Of a stretch of 6,253 bases of DNA, positions 1 to 5,924 are shown piece by piece. The notes below the pieces were generated by a model. That model was not told the origin of the DNA, ran no database searches, and saw nothing but the letters and a program-made list of their open reading frames with translations. Position numbers and translations under genes: made by a program. Where the stretch lies: assembly GCA_038064135.1 (NCBI GenBank), contig JBBTTS010000056.1:1-6253 (forward strand), read 5' to 3'. The DNA is from JBBTTS01 sp038064135 (GTDB taxonomy: Bacteria; Patescibacteriota; Saccharimonadia; Saccharimonadales; OMJO01). The stretch's first letter is position 1. The number at the start of each line of letters is the position of its first letter.

Positions 1-1037
1 ACATCGCCATTGAGCGAAACTGCACCTGTTCCAGTACCAAATGTGCCGGCACCGCTCTGTAAAAAGTTCCCACTAGCCTGAGAATATCCAGTCACACCAC
101 TAATAGCTCCAGCACTACTAACATCGAAATTCGTTGAATCTATTACTAGAGGTGCAGATCCGCCACCAATCGTCACAGTTCCAGTACTACTACCGGTGTT
201 TATATTGGTTGCAAAATTGCTAGATGCGTTAATACTTGCTGTTGCACCAGTTACGGTTATACCTAGTTGACCTGTAATTAGTTGGGCAATTGTTAAGGCA
301 CCACTATTCGTCGTGGTCAGGCCAGTTCGACCTATTGTTACGCCAGTTGTATTTGCAGTTCCAACACTGATAGTGCCGGCTGTCCCAGTAGCAGTTCCAA
401 CATCTATGCTAATATTCCCAGAATTCGATGTACTTCCAGCGGCATTACCAGAGGCAATTGACACATTTCCAGAATTGGTTGATGCTGCATTTGTATTATT
501 AGATGCCACCCCAAGAGCCGTACCAGCTTTGAAAGCATACGGCACAGCTGTTAATTTAATTCTTGGGGTCATTTCGCCATCCCACGTGGGTGCTCCGCTA
601 CCGCCAATATTCATAGATAGCCACATCTCTTGGTCCCAATTAATCGAACCAAACGCTGTAACACTAGCTAGATTTACGCTAAAATAACCATTCGTTAGCG
701 TGACCTTATTACCACCAGTACGTGTTTCTACCCATAAACAATTTGCATCACCAGCGCATGAACCTTGGCTTGAGCCCGAAGAACTTGAAGCATCGAATAT
801 TTTAAACTCGATGTTGTATGTCCCGTCTGCTACCAAGGATCCAGAAGAATTAAGTAGTCTTGCCTGAAAATTTAATGTACTAGAAGTAGCAGCATCAACA
901 TTTTGCGGTTTCAATACTACCGAAGTAATTAGCACAATTAGTAGTAACGCAAAAATACCCGCAAGCAACCTCTTAAGGTATGCGGGCTTATCACCTAGCA
1001 AATAGCTAGACTGACTAGATTTTCCGTTTTTAACCAT
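1..1037 (-). CDS. Secreted/membrane-anchored repeat-rich surface protein, N-terminal 345 residues (3' end outside window)
   Basis: The minus-strand frame is open from ATG 1037 to the left edge (345 full codons, no stop), so this is the front of a larger protein. Residues 1-23 are polar and basic, and 24-42 are a strongly hydrophobic segment followed by VDAA, a plausible signal-peptidase site near residue 49, or else an N-terminal anchor. Residues 54-171 form a compact domain starting LNFQARLLNSSG and ending TPRIKLTAVPYAFKA. I recognise this layout from many bacterial tail-fibre-like or beta-strand-repeat surface proteins; it contains one cysteine pair (C94, C100). From about 180 on the chain is Asn/Ser/Thr/Gly-rich with degenerate units such as NSGNVSIASG and NSGNISIDVG, which suggests a beta-helix or beta-prism stalk. 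The role is probably adhesion or an envelope layer (inference); no catalytic motif is visible. No Shine-Dalgarno precedes ATG 1037, which is the only standard start after in-frame TAGs at 1089-1094, so the start is uncertain (see findings). Confidence 0.8.
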   Translation of the reverse strand, partial: MVKNGKSSQSSYLLGDKPAYLKRLLAGIFALLLIVLITSVVLKPQNVDAATSSTLNFQARLLNSSGSLVADGTYNIEFKIFDASSSSGSSQGSCAGDANCLWVETRTGGNKVTLTNGYFSVNLASVTAFGSINWDQEMWLSMNIGGSGAPTWDGEMTPRIKLTAVPYAFKAGTALGVASNNTNAASTNSGNVSIASGNAAGSTSNSGNISIDVGTATGTAGTISVGTANTTGVTIGRTGLTTTNSGALTIAQLITGQLGITVTGATASINASSNFATNINTGSSTGTVTIGGGSAPLVIDSTNFDVSSAGAISGVTGYSQASGNFLQSGAGTFGTGTGAVSLNGD

Positions 1038-1135
1038 GCTTTTTTGGATTTGTTTTGACTTTGTCTGTTTTGTGGTTTTGACAAAATCCTACTAAACAGT
1101 ATTTACTCTTATACCTTCTGGCTCAAGTGTAATTA

Positions 1136-1160
1136 AGTAAGTTGGTGCAAAAAACTTACT
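1136..1160. repeat. 8-bp inverted repeat (AGTAAGTT / AACTTACT)
   Basis: AGTAAGTT at 1136-1143 pairs perfectly with AACTTACT at 1153-1160 across a 9-nt loop. On the minus strand it would lie in the untranslated region upstream of the surface-protein gene. No T-run follows on either strand, so it does not look like an intrinsic terminator. It could be an operator or an RNA hairpin, or chance pairing in an AT-rich spacer. Confidence 0.35.
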
Positions 1161-1259
1161 CAATATTTATAAATAATTAATGCAAAGAATCGAGATATTA
1201 ATTAATGATTAATTTACAACAATATGGTTATACTGATGTTATTTATATCTTACGGGACT

Positions 1260-1281
1260 ATTATTAACTGTTGTTAATAAT
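1260..1281. repeat. 9-bp AT-rich hairpin next to the DnaA boxes
   Basis: ATTATTAAC at 1260-1268 is perfectly complementary to GTTAATAAT at 1273-1281 around a TGTT loop. The stem has a single G-C pair, so it would be weak as a terminator stem. It lies 25 bp from the DnaA boxes inside the most AT-rich part of the window. This would suit a protein-binding palindrome or an easily melted element. Confidence 0.5.
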
Positions 1282-1306
1282 TTAACATTATTGCAGTATA
1301 CAACAT

Positions 1307-1332
1307 TTATCCACAGTTTTTATCCACAGTTT
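1307..1332. repeat. 13-bp tandem repeat containing two perfect DnaA boxes
   Basis: The unit TTATCCACAGTTT occurs twice back to back (1307-1319 and 1320-1332) with no mismatch. Each copy contains TTATCCACA, an exact match to the DnaA-box consensus TTATNCACA, in the same orientation and 13 bp apart. The pair lies 12 bp downstream of the SGNH stop codon, at the edge of a roughly 23% GC spacer. Two perfect boxes in direct repeat are unlikely by chance in a 307-bp gap. The function could be part of a replication origin, a DnaA-titrating site, or DnaA-controlled expression of the surface gene. The sequence alone does not decide, and dnaA or dnaN is not in the window. Confidence 0.75.
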
Positions 1333-1344
1333 CATTATTATATT

Positions 1345-2244
1345 CTAAGGAAGTATTGGTGCAGGTGGGTTTATTGTTGCATTTACAGCTGCTTTTGACC
1401 ATCTAAATTCACCGCTAGAGTATGTATTACAGGTTGAATAAGCTGCCAATACTATTGGGCATAGGTGTAAACCATCGTATGATCGAATTTGTATTTTTCC
1501 ATCCAAACCACACCCCTGAGTAGAAGTTTCTGTGCTAAGACAGTTTTTGTATTGGGTGTATTTGCCGTTATTAGAAAGTGCGTTTCGCACTGCGGGTGAA
1601 ATACTTACGCCATGGTAAAGACCCGCAATCTCTTGAGCGATTATGTGTAACTGATTAAGTGAATTATTTCTGGTGGTGTCCTGGACTGGAGGTGCTTTTA
1701 GAAATACAACCTTTGCGCCTGTAGAGGTAACTTGTTGGTAAAAATTACTTAAATCTGCTCTATATTTATCATAATAGGCTTGAGTACCCATGGTTAGCTG
1801 GTTGCCATTACCATCATTGACACAACCAGTTACACTAATGTTACCCATGGTAGATATCGCCACTATTGATGGCTGGTAAGTTGCCAGATCTGCAGGAAGC
1901 CAAGTAATCCAATCGCAGGGTGCGGTACCACCCCATGCTCGTACAATGTGTGACCAACCATTCTTTGTAGCTGAATATTCTGTCACCTTAAATCTTGGCT
2001 CCATCGTGACTGAATCACCGTAAATTAACGCTTTTTTAGCAACTAAAGATTCAGCTGTTTGTTTTGGTAATAAACTAAATAACGTAGTGAATGACACAAG
2101 GCTAATCACAGCAACAAGCCATGTGCGTTTAATCGCAGTAACCCACATTTCAGAGGCAAGTTGTTTGGCTTTTTTCGACTTTGTTTGTACGCTACGATTT
2201 GATGATCTTTTGTTTTTTATTGTAGTATTTTTTACTTTTTTCAT
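1345..2244 (-). CDS. Membrane-anchored SGNH-family hydrolase/acyltransferase-like protein
   Basis: This 299-residue protein starts at ATG 2244, with AGGAAAG at 2248-2254 as ribosome binding site, and ends with TAG. Residues 1-40 are a Lys/Arg/Ser-rich cytoplasmic tail. Residues 41-60 are hydrophobic and form one membrane segment or an uncleaved signal, so the rest would be extracytoplasmic. SGNH blocks are visible in order: YGDSVT (75-80) with nucleophile Ser78, the GGTAPCDW glycine block (105-112), MGN (133-135) with Asn135, and DGLH (257-260) with Asp257 and His260. The GGTAPCDW form resembles SGNH domains found at the C-terminus of acyltransferase-3 proteins that modify surface glycans; here the domain stands alone on its own anchor. 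All six cysteines (110, 141, 235, 245, 262, 272) lie after the membrane segment, suggesting disulfides. The likely substrate is an O-acyl group on envelope glycan (inference). A good promoter lies just upstream. Confidence 0.8.
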   Translation of the reverse strand: MKKVKNTTIKNKRSSNRSVQTKSKKAKQLASEMWVTAIKRTWLVAVISLVSFTTLFSLLPKQTAESLVAKKALIYGDSVTMEPRFKVTEYSATKNGWSHIVRAWGGTAPCDWITWLPADLATYQPSIVAISTMGNISVTGCVNDGNGNQLTMGTQAYYDKYRADLSNFYQQVTSTGAKVVFLKAPPVQDTTRNNSLNQLHIIAQEIAGLYHGVSISPAVRNALSNNGKYTQYKNCLSTETSTQGCGLDGKIQIRSYDGLHLCPIVLAAYSTCNTYSSGEFRWSKAAVNATINPPAPILP

Positions 2245-2247
2245 AAT

Positions 2248-2254
2248 CTTTCCT
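2248..2254 (-). promoter_or_regulatory. Ribosome binding site of the SGNH gene
   Basis: The minus strand reads AGGAAAG followed by ATT and the ATG at 2244, placing AGGA 6 nt before the start. This supports ATG 2244 over the internal Met33. A small CTGTT/AACAG hairpin sits immediately upstream. Confidence 0.65.
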
Positions 2255-2282
2255 GTTTTGTTAACAGATTAAATATAGTGGA

Positions 2283-2311
2283 ATTTTATTATAAAATAAT
2301 AATGAAGTCAA
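2283..2311 (-). promoter_or_regulatory. Sigma-70-type promoter of the SGNH gene
   Basis: On the minus strand the -35 element TTGACT (2306-2311) and the -10 element TAAAAT (2283-2288) are separated by exactly 17 bp. This would start transcription near 2276, giving a leader of about 30 nt before the ATG at 2244. It lies in the gap after the L21 gene, so the SGNH gene can be transcribed independently of the nrd/rplU genes. Confidence 0.7.
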
Positions 2312-2330
2312 TCATCTTGATGTTGTAATT

Positions 2331-2351
2331 AATAAAATAAGCTTTTTTATT
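2331..2351. repeat. Weak AT-only hairpin at the end of the L21 gene
   Basis: AATAAAA (2331-2337) pairs with TTTTATT (2345-2351) around a 7-nt loop, directly at the L21 stop codon. On the minus strand the second arm is U-rich, which slightly resembles the tail of an intrinsic terminator. The stem has no G-C pair, so termination is doubtful. Confidence 0.25.
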
Positions 2352-2659
2352 TAGGCTATTTTTTTAACTAATAGTTTGCTTAGACTTTGACGATGACCGC
2401 GTACTTTGTGGACGCGTTTCTTTGGTTTGTACCTAATAGCTAGGACTTTTTCGCCCTTAATTTCTTGATCAATGATATCAAGCGTAACTTTAGAATCCTT
2501 AAGGTTTGGGTTACCAATTTTTACATCTTTTTCTTCTATGACTAATAGAGGTTCTGTAACTATGGATTTTTGAGAACTACTAATTCTGTCAACTACTAAT
2601 TCTTGACCTTCAGTAACTAGGTGTTGTTTTCCCTGTATTTGAATTATTGCTTTTTTCAT
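2351..2659 (-). CDS. rplU: 50S ribosomal protein L21 (bL21)
   Basis: This gene encodes 102 residues, the usual length for bL21, a 23S rRNA-binding protein of the large subunit. Family marks are the N-terminal IQIQGKQ (6-12), the central DVKIGNPNL stretch (45-53) and the basic tail with YKPKKR (77-82) and GHRQ (88-91). The frame is open further upstream to 2722, but the extra residues do not belong to L21 and the longer start would lie inside the promoter at 2703-2731, so ATG 2659 is chosen. Only a poor AAAGA-like sequence precedes it. In many bacteria rplU is followed by rpmA (L27), but here an SGNH gene with its own promoter follows, so L27 must be encoded elsewhere or be absent. The stop codon is TAA. 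Confidence 0.95.
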   Translation of the reverse strand: MKKAIIQIQGKQHLVTEGQELVVDRISSSQKSIVTEPLLVIEEKDVKIGNPNLKDSKVTLDIIDQEIKGEKVLAIRYKPKKRVHKVRGHRQSLSKLLVKKIA

Positions 2660-2702
2660 AAATCTTTGGACATTTCTTGATTCTATCTTAATTTGTAAAA
2701 TA

Positions 2703-2731
2703 ATTCTAACAGATAAGACCATTAATGTAAA
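2703..2731 (-). promoter_or_regulatory. Extended -10 promoter of rplU
   Basis: On the minus strand, TTTACA (2726-2731) and TAGAAT (2703-2708) are 17 bp apart. The bases before the -10 read TGT, giving an extended TGn element. Transcription would start near 2696, about 36 nt before the L21 ATG at 2659. The position supports 2659 as the start and separates rplU from the nrd genes. Confidence 0.65.
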
Positions 2732-2751
2732 GTATAGTTTAACCTGTTATT

Positions 2752-2787
2752 CTTATACATTCTTACTTTCTTAAGAGTAAGTATAAG
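2752..2787. repeat. Interrupted hairpin over the end of the thioredoxin-like gene
   Basis: CTTATA (2752-2757) pairs with TATAAG (2782-2787), and CTTACT (2762-2767) pairs with AGTAAG (2776-2781). This gives 12 bp of stem with a 4-nt bulge on one side and an 8-nt loop that contains the stop codon of the gene at 2771. It could mark the 3' end of the nrdJ transcript. There is no T-run on the minus strand after it, so it is not a classical intrinsic terminator. Confidence 0.4.
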
Positions 2788-3037
2788 CCAACACTTCGCC
2801 CTGTAGTGGCAGTGGTACGCCTTCCCAGTATTTCGACAATGAACCATCATCTTGTCTTGCGAGTATGACCGGGTAGCTTACTATTCCATATAGTTCTGCT
2901 AAATCGGCTCCTGCTCTGTCTTCTAGCGAGACTAGTTCGCAAGCAGCAGTTGGGTTTTGTCTTAAAACATCATGCATGAACTCTTCACAGACCCGTGCGT
3001 GATCAGACAAGGGGTGGTATAAAACAGTAATCTTCAT
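2771..3037 (-). CDS. Small thioredoxin/glutaredoxin-fold-like protein lacking CxxC
   Basis: This 88-residue protein begins with a beta strand ITVLYHP (3-9), continues with a helix around CEEFMHDVL (17-25), and has YGIVSYPVILA (50-60), which resembles the strand with the conserved cis-proline (Pro56) of thioredoxin-fold proteins. Where glutaredoxins carry CPYC this protein has SDHA (11-14). Its only cysteines are C17 and C33, so it should not act as an ordinary dithiol reductase. It starts 36 nt after the nrdJ stop and is probably co-transcribed, which suggests a role linked to ribonucleotide reductase or redox state (inference). No Shine-Dalgarno precedes ATG 3037, so translation may depend on the upstream gene. 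The gene is very likely real. Fold assignment is moderate and function is unknown. Confidence 0.7.
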   Translation of the reverse strand: MKITVLYHPLSDHARVCEEFMHDVLRQNPTAACELVSLEDRAGADLAELYGIVSYPVILARQDDGSLSKYWEGVPLPLQGEVLAYTYS

Positions 3038-3073
3038 TATTTTAGTCTAGCATAACAATTTGATGATTTATTT

Positions 3074-5848
3074 TTAGCTACATCCAGTCGTGGAGCCGCA
3101 CGAAGTACAAACATAACAACTACCGGCTTTTTGCGTTTGGTTACCGCAGTTAAAGCAAAGCGGTGCCGTGTCATCGTTATTTTTATTTGATTTGTCGGAA
3201 ATGTTTTTAGTTATTTCTAATGTTGGTGCTTTTAGATCCATCGACTGTTGAGGTTTAGTTTTTTCTGTTACTTTTTCTATTTTTTGAGTTGATTCAAGTA
3301 AACTAGTCTGTTCGATTGGCATGTCGTCTATCGACGCTAGTCCGAGTTCAAGACGATCGTCAAATGAAAGATAGGTGTGGGCGAGTTTTCTAAAAATATA
3401 GTCCATTAGGGATGATGCCGTTCGAATATCTGGATCGTCGGTTATGCCAGCAGGTGCAAATGACATACTAGTAAATGATTTTACGTAATCTTTAAGCGGT
3501 ACACCAAACTGTAGCCCATGACTCACAGATATAGCAAAAGCGTCCATGATGCCGCGCAGAGTTGATCCCTGTTTAGCTACATTTATAAATAATTCACCAG
3601 GAGTTCCGTCGTCAAACTCTCCAACCGTTATATAGCCATGACTGTCTGATACCCTAAACGAAAAGGTTTTGGCCACACGCATACGCGGCAGTTCGCGGCG
3701 AACCGCGCCAATAATAACAATCTTATCTGACGCATCTACGCTTTGGGGTTCTATTTTTTCGGAAGATTCTTTTTTAGCCATAGCGAGTGGTTGTGCCACT
3801 TTACAATTATCCCGATAAATAGCTACTGCTTTTAGACCTAATTTCCAAGATTCAATGTGTAACTGCTCAACATCTTCGACAGTTACGTCTTCAGGCATGT
3901 TAACGGTTTTACTAATGGCACCAGAAATAAATGGCTGAACGGCTGCCATCATTTTAACGTGGCCCATATAACTAATTGGATTGTCTCCCATAGAACACGC
4001 AAATACATCTTTATGGTCCACCTTTAGGTGGGGTGCATCAATTATGGTCTTTTCAATATCTATATAATCTATGATGTCGTCTATTTGAACCTTGCTGTAT
4101 CCCAAGGCTTTTAAAGACCTAGGAACTGTTTGGTTAACGATACTCATCGTACCGCCCCCTACTAGTTTTTTGATTTTTACAAGACCAAGATCAGGTTCTA
4201 TGCCAGTAGTGTCACAGTCCATCATTAAGCCAATCGTACCCGTGGGTGCGAGAACACTTGCCTGCGAGTTGCGGATTCCATAAAGCTCACCAAATTCAAC
4301 AGCTTCATCCCATGCAGTTGCTGCTGCCTGAAGTAATTCTTCGGCTACCCAGCCAGCATTTATCTTTGACACTTCGCTTCTATGCATCTGGATAACATCT
4401 AGCATTCCTTCACGATCTTTATGGAAACCAGCAAAAGGACCAACTCTTCGTGCCAGACGTGCACTTGTAGAGTATGCTTGGCCGGTCATGAGTGCCGTTA
4501 TAGCGGCAGCCTGTGCTCTTCCTTCATCTGAATCATATGGCAAGCCCTGAGCCATTAATAAAGCGCCTAGATTGGCGTAGCCCAATCCCAGTTCGCGGTA
4601 AGCTTTGGCGTTTTTTGTAATATTCTCGGTTGGATATTCACTATAACCAACCAAAATTTCTTGAGCTGTGAATACTAATTCAACAGTATGCCTAAAGGCG
4701 GCGATATCAAATGTGTTGTCTTCTTTTAGGTATTTTAATAGATTGATCGAAGCTAAGTTGCAAGCTGAGTTATCTAGATGCATGTACTCACTACAGGGAT
4801 TACTAGCATTAATACGGCCTGCGTTAGGCGTAGTGTGCCATTTATTAATTGTCGTGTCGAACTGCATACCCGGGTCAGCACATTCCCATGCTGCCTCTGC
4901 GAACTGATGAAAAATATCTCGAGCCCGAACAGTTTTAACTGTTTTATTATTTTTAATTGCTTTTAGGTCCCAGTTTTCATCGTTTATGACGGCATTCATA
5001 AATTCATCTGTTACTCGCATAGAATTATTGGCATTTTGATATTGAACAGAGAACGAATCTTTACCATCAAGAGTCATGTCAAATCCAGCTGCCTCTAGAG
5101 CCCTTGCTTTTCGTTCTTCGATGGCCTTGCACCAAATAAACTCAATAATATCGGGGTGATCGGCATTTAATATGACCATTTTTGCGGCTCGCCTAGTCTT
5201 ACCGCCACTTTTAATCGCTCCAGCGGATGAGTCAGCGCCGCGCATAAAGCTTAATGGGCCCGATGCAGTGCCAGCACTCTTGCCTAGTTCCTCTAATGAA
5301 GACCTGATGGTACTAAGGTTGATCCCCGAGCCAGAACCACCCTTGAAAATCATTCCTTCTTCTTTATACCAATTTAAAATTGAAGGCATTGTGTCTTCGA
5401 CCGCTAATATAAAACAAGCACTAGCCTGCTGGGAACGCTCCAACGCACCAATATTAAACCAGACTGGCGAATTAAAAGCGGCTCGTTGTGTAGCTAATAT
5501 AAACTTTAATTCCTCCTTAAAATCCTCAGACTCGACCTCTGTTTCAAAATAACCTTCTTGTAGGCCGTGTCGAGTTATAGTGTCGACAACTCGGTCTATA
5601 AGTTGCTTAAGGGAACTTTCACGACCCTTCGTACCGGGTGTACCGGTGAAGTATTTTTGTGCCACAATATTGATGGCATTTAACGACCAACCCTCTGGAA
5701 ATTCAACACCTTTTTGCTCAAATACCGGCTCACTGGTCACTGGGTTAATTATTGCGGAATCTTTTTTTGACCATTTAAGTACTTCGTAACCTTTAGATTT
5801 TTGATCTGTAAAAAAACGACTTTGACTTAGAAGTGTTGCTTGACCCAT
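3074..5848 (-). CDS. nrdJ: Class II (adenosylcobalamin-dependent) ribonucleoside-diphosphate reductase
   Basis: This 924-residue enzyme makes deoxyribonucleotides from ribonucleotides by a B12-derived radical, with no separate radical subunit and no need for oxygen. The catalytic barrel is complete: redox Cys145 (QASACFIL), glycine-rich KGGSGSGIN (169-177), NPCSE (350-354) with Asn350, thiyl-radical Cys352 and Glu354, and second redox Cys363 eleven residues later, as in Thermotoga NrdJ. APTGTIGLMMDCDTTGIEP (534-552) is the other signature loop. Residues about 716-826 form a TSCPD-type domain (FAPAGITDDPDIRTASSLMDY). A low-complexity Lys/Ser/Thr/Asn linker (about 848-893) leads to a cysteine-rich tail (C898, C901, C911, C914, C917, C923), where the C-terminal redox cysteines are expected. 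No N-terminal ATP-cone is visible. ATG 5848 is chosen over GTG 5860 because GAGGGG lies just before it. It is flanked by nrdR upstream. Confidence 0.97.
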   Translation of the reverse strand: MGQATLLSQSRFFTDQKSKGYEVLKWSKKDSAIINPVTSEPVFEQKGVEFPEGWSLNAINIVAQKYFTGTPGTKGRESSLKQLIDRVVDTITRHGLQEGYFETEVESEDFKEELKFILATQRAAFNSPVWFNIGALERSQQASACFILAVEDTMPSILNWYKEEGMIFKGGSGSGINLSTIRSSLEELGKSAGTASGPLSFMRGADSSAGAIKSGGKTRRAAKMVILNADHPDIIEFIWCKAIEERKARALEAAGFDMTLDGKDSFSVQYQNANNSMRVTDEFMNAVINDENWDLKAIKNNKTVKTVRARDIFHQFAEAAWECADPGMQFDTTINKWHTTPNAGRINASNPCSEYMHLDNSACNLASINLLKYLKEDNTFDIAAFRHTVELVFTAQEILVGYSEYPTENITKNAKAYRELGLGYANLGALLMAQGLPYDSDEGRAQAAAITALMTGQAYSTSARLARRVGPFAGFHKDREGMLDVIQMHRSEVSKINAGWVAEELLQAAATAWDEAVEFGELYGIRNSQASVLAPTGTIGLMMDCDTTGIEPDLGLVKIKKLVGGGTMSIVNQTVPRSLKALGYSKVQIDDIIDYIDIEKTIIDAPHLKVDHKDVFACSMGDNPISYMGHVKMMAAVQPFISGAISKTVNMPEDVTVEDVEQLHIESWKLGLKAVAIYRDNCKVAQPLAMAKKESSEKIEPQSVDASDKIVIIGAVRRELPRMRVAKTFSFRVSDSHGYITVGEFDDGTPGELFINVAKQGSTLRGIMDAFAISVSHGLQFGVPLKDYVKSFTSMSFAPAGITDDPDIRTASSLMDYIFRKLAHTYLSFDDRLELGLASIDDMPIEQTSLLESTQKIEKVTEKTKPQQSMDLKAPTLEITKNISDKSNKNNDDTAPLCFNCGNQTQKAGSCYVCTSCGSTTGCS

Positions 5849-5852
5849 AATA

Positions 5853-5858
5853 CCCCTC
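5853..5858 (-). promoter_or_regulatory. Ribosome binding site of nrdJ
   Basis: The minus strand reads GAGGGG, then TATT, then ATG 5848. The upstream in-frame GTG at 5860 overlaps this site and has no site of its own, so the ATG is the better start and the protein is four residues shorter than the longest frame. Confidence 0.75.
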
Positions 5859-5895
5859 ACTTTATTTAGATTAATGTTTTATTTTGTATTGTTCT

Positions 5896-5924
5896 ATTAA
5901 AGCCTTTGCTCCAACCACCCCCAA
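5896..5924 (-). promoter_or_regulatory. Possible nrdJ promoter (weak)
   Basis: On the minus strand TTGGGG (5919-5924) and TTTAAT (5896-5901) are 17 bp apart. The -10 matches consensus at five of six positions, but the -35 only at three. Transcription would begin about 40 nt before the nrdJ ATG. It is the best spaced pair I see in the 160-bp nrdR-nrdJ gap; read-through from nrdR is the alternative. I find no good palindrome resembling a NrdR box (ACACTATATATAGTGT type) near it. Confidence 0.3.

Larger units (their letters stand above)
1038..1344. other. AT-rich intergenic region with two DnaA boxes and hairpins
   Basis: This 307-bp gap separates the surface-protein gene from the SGNH gene, both on the minus strand, and I find no convincing gene or RNA gene in it. 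By hand count, 1141-1320 has about 41 G/C in 180 bases (about 23%). It contains a 13-bp tandem repeat with two perfect DnaA boxes (1307-1332), a 9-bp AT hairpin (1260-1281) and an 8-bp inverted repeat (1136-1160). It must also hold any promoter of the surface-protein gene. A TATAAG at 1108-1113 is a possible -10 element, but the matching -35 (TTAATT) is poor, so I do not call a promoter. Confidence 0.7.

Noticed and set aside
313..687. Plus-strand open frame of 124 codons
   Set aside because: It is the antisense shadow of the surface-protein gene, which is open through the whole region, has a signal/anchor segment and a recognisable head domain. The low-complexity Ala/Pro/Val product is typical of the reverse of a Gly/Thr/Ser-rich gene.
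2087..2272. Plus-strand frame opposite the SGNH N-terminus
   Set aside because: Its Phe-rich product is the reverse of the Lys-rich tail of the SGNH protein, and it also crosses that gene's ribosome binding site.
2660..2722. Longer L21 start at 2722
   Set aside because: The extra 21 residues are not part of L21 and the start would lie within the extended -10 promoter at 2703-2731.
4092..5789. Five plus-strand frames inside nrdJ
   Set aside because: All are antisense to the intact, strongly conserved nrdJ coding sequence.
5849..5860. GTG start for nrdJ at 5860
   Set aside because: The GTG overlaps the GAGGGG ribosome binding site that serves ATG 5848 and has no site of its own.
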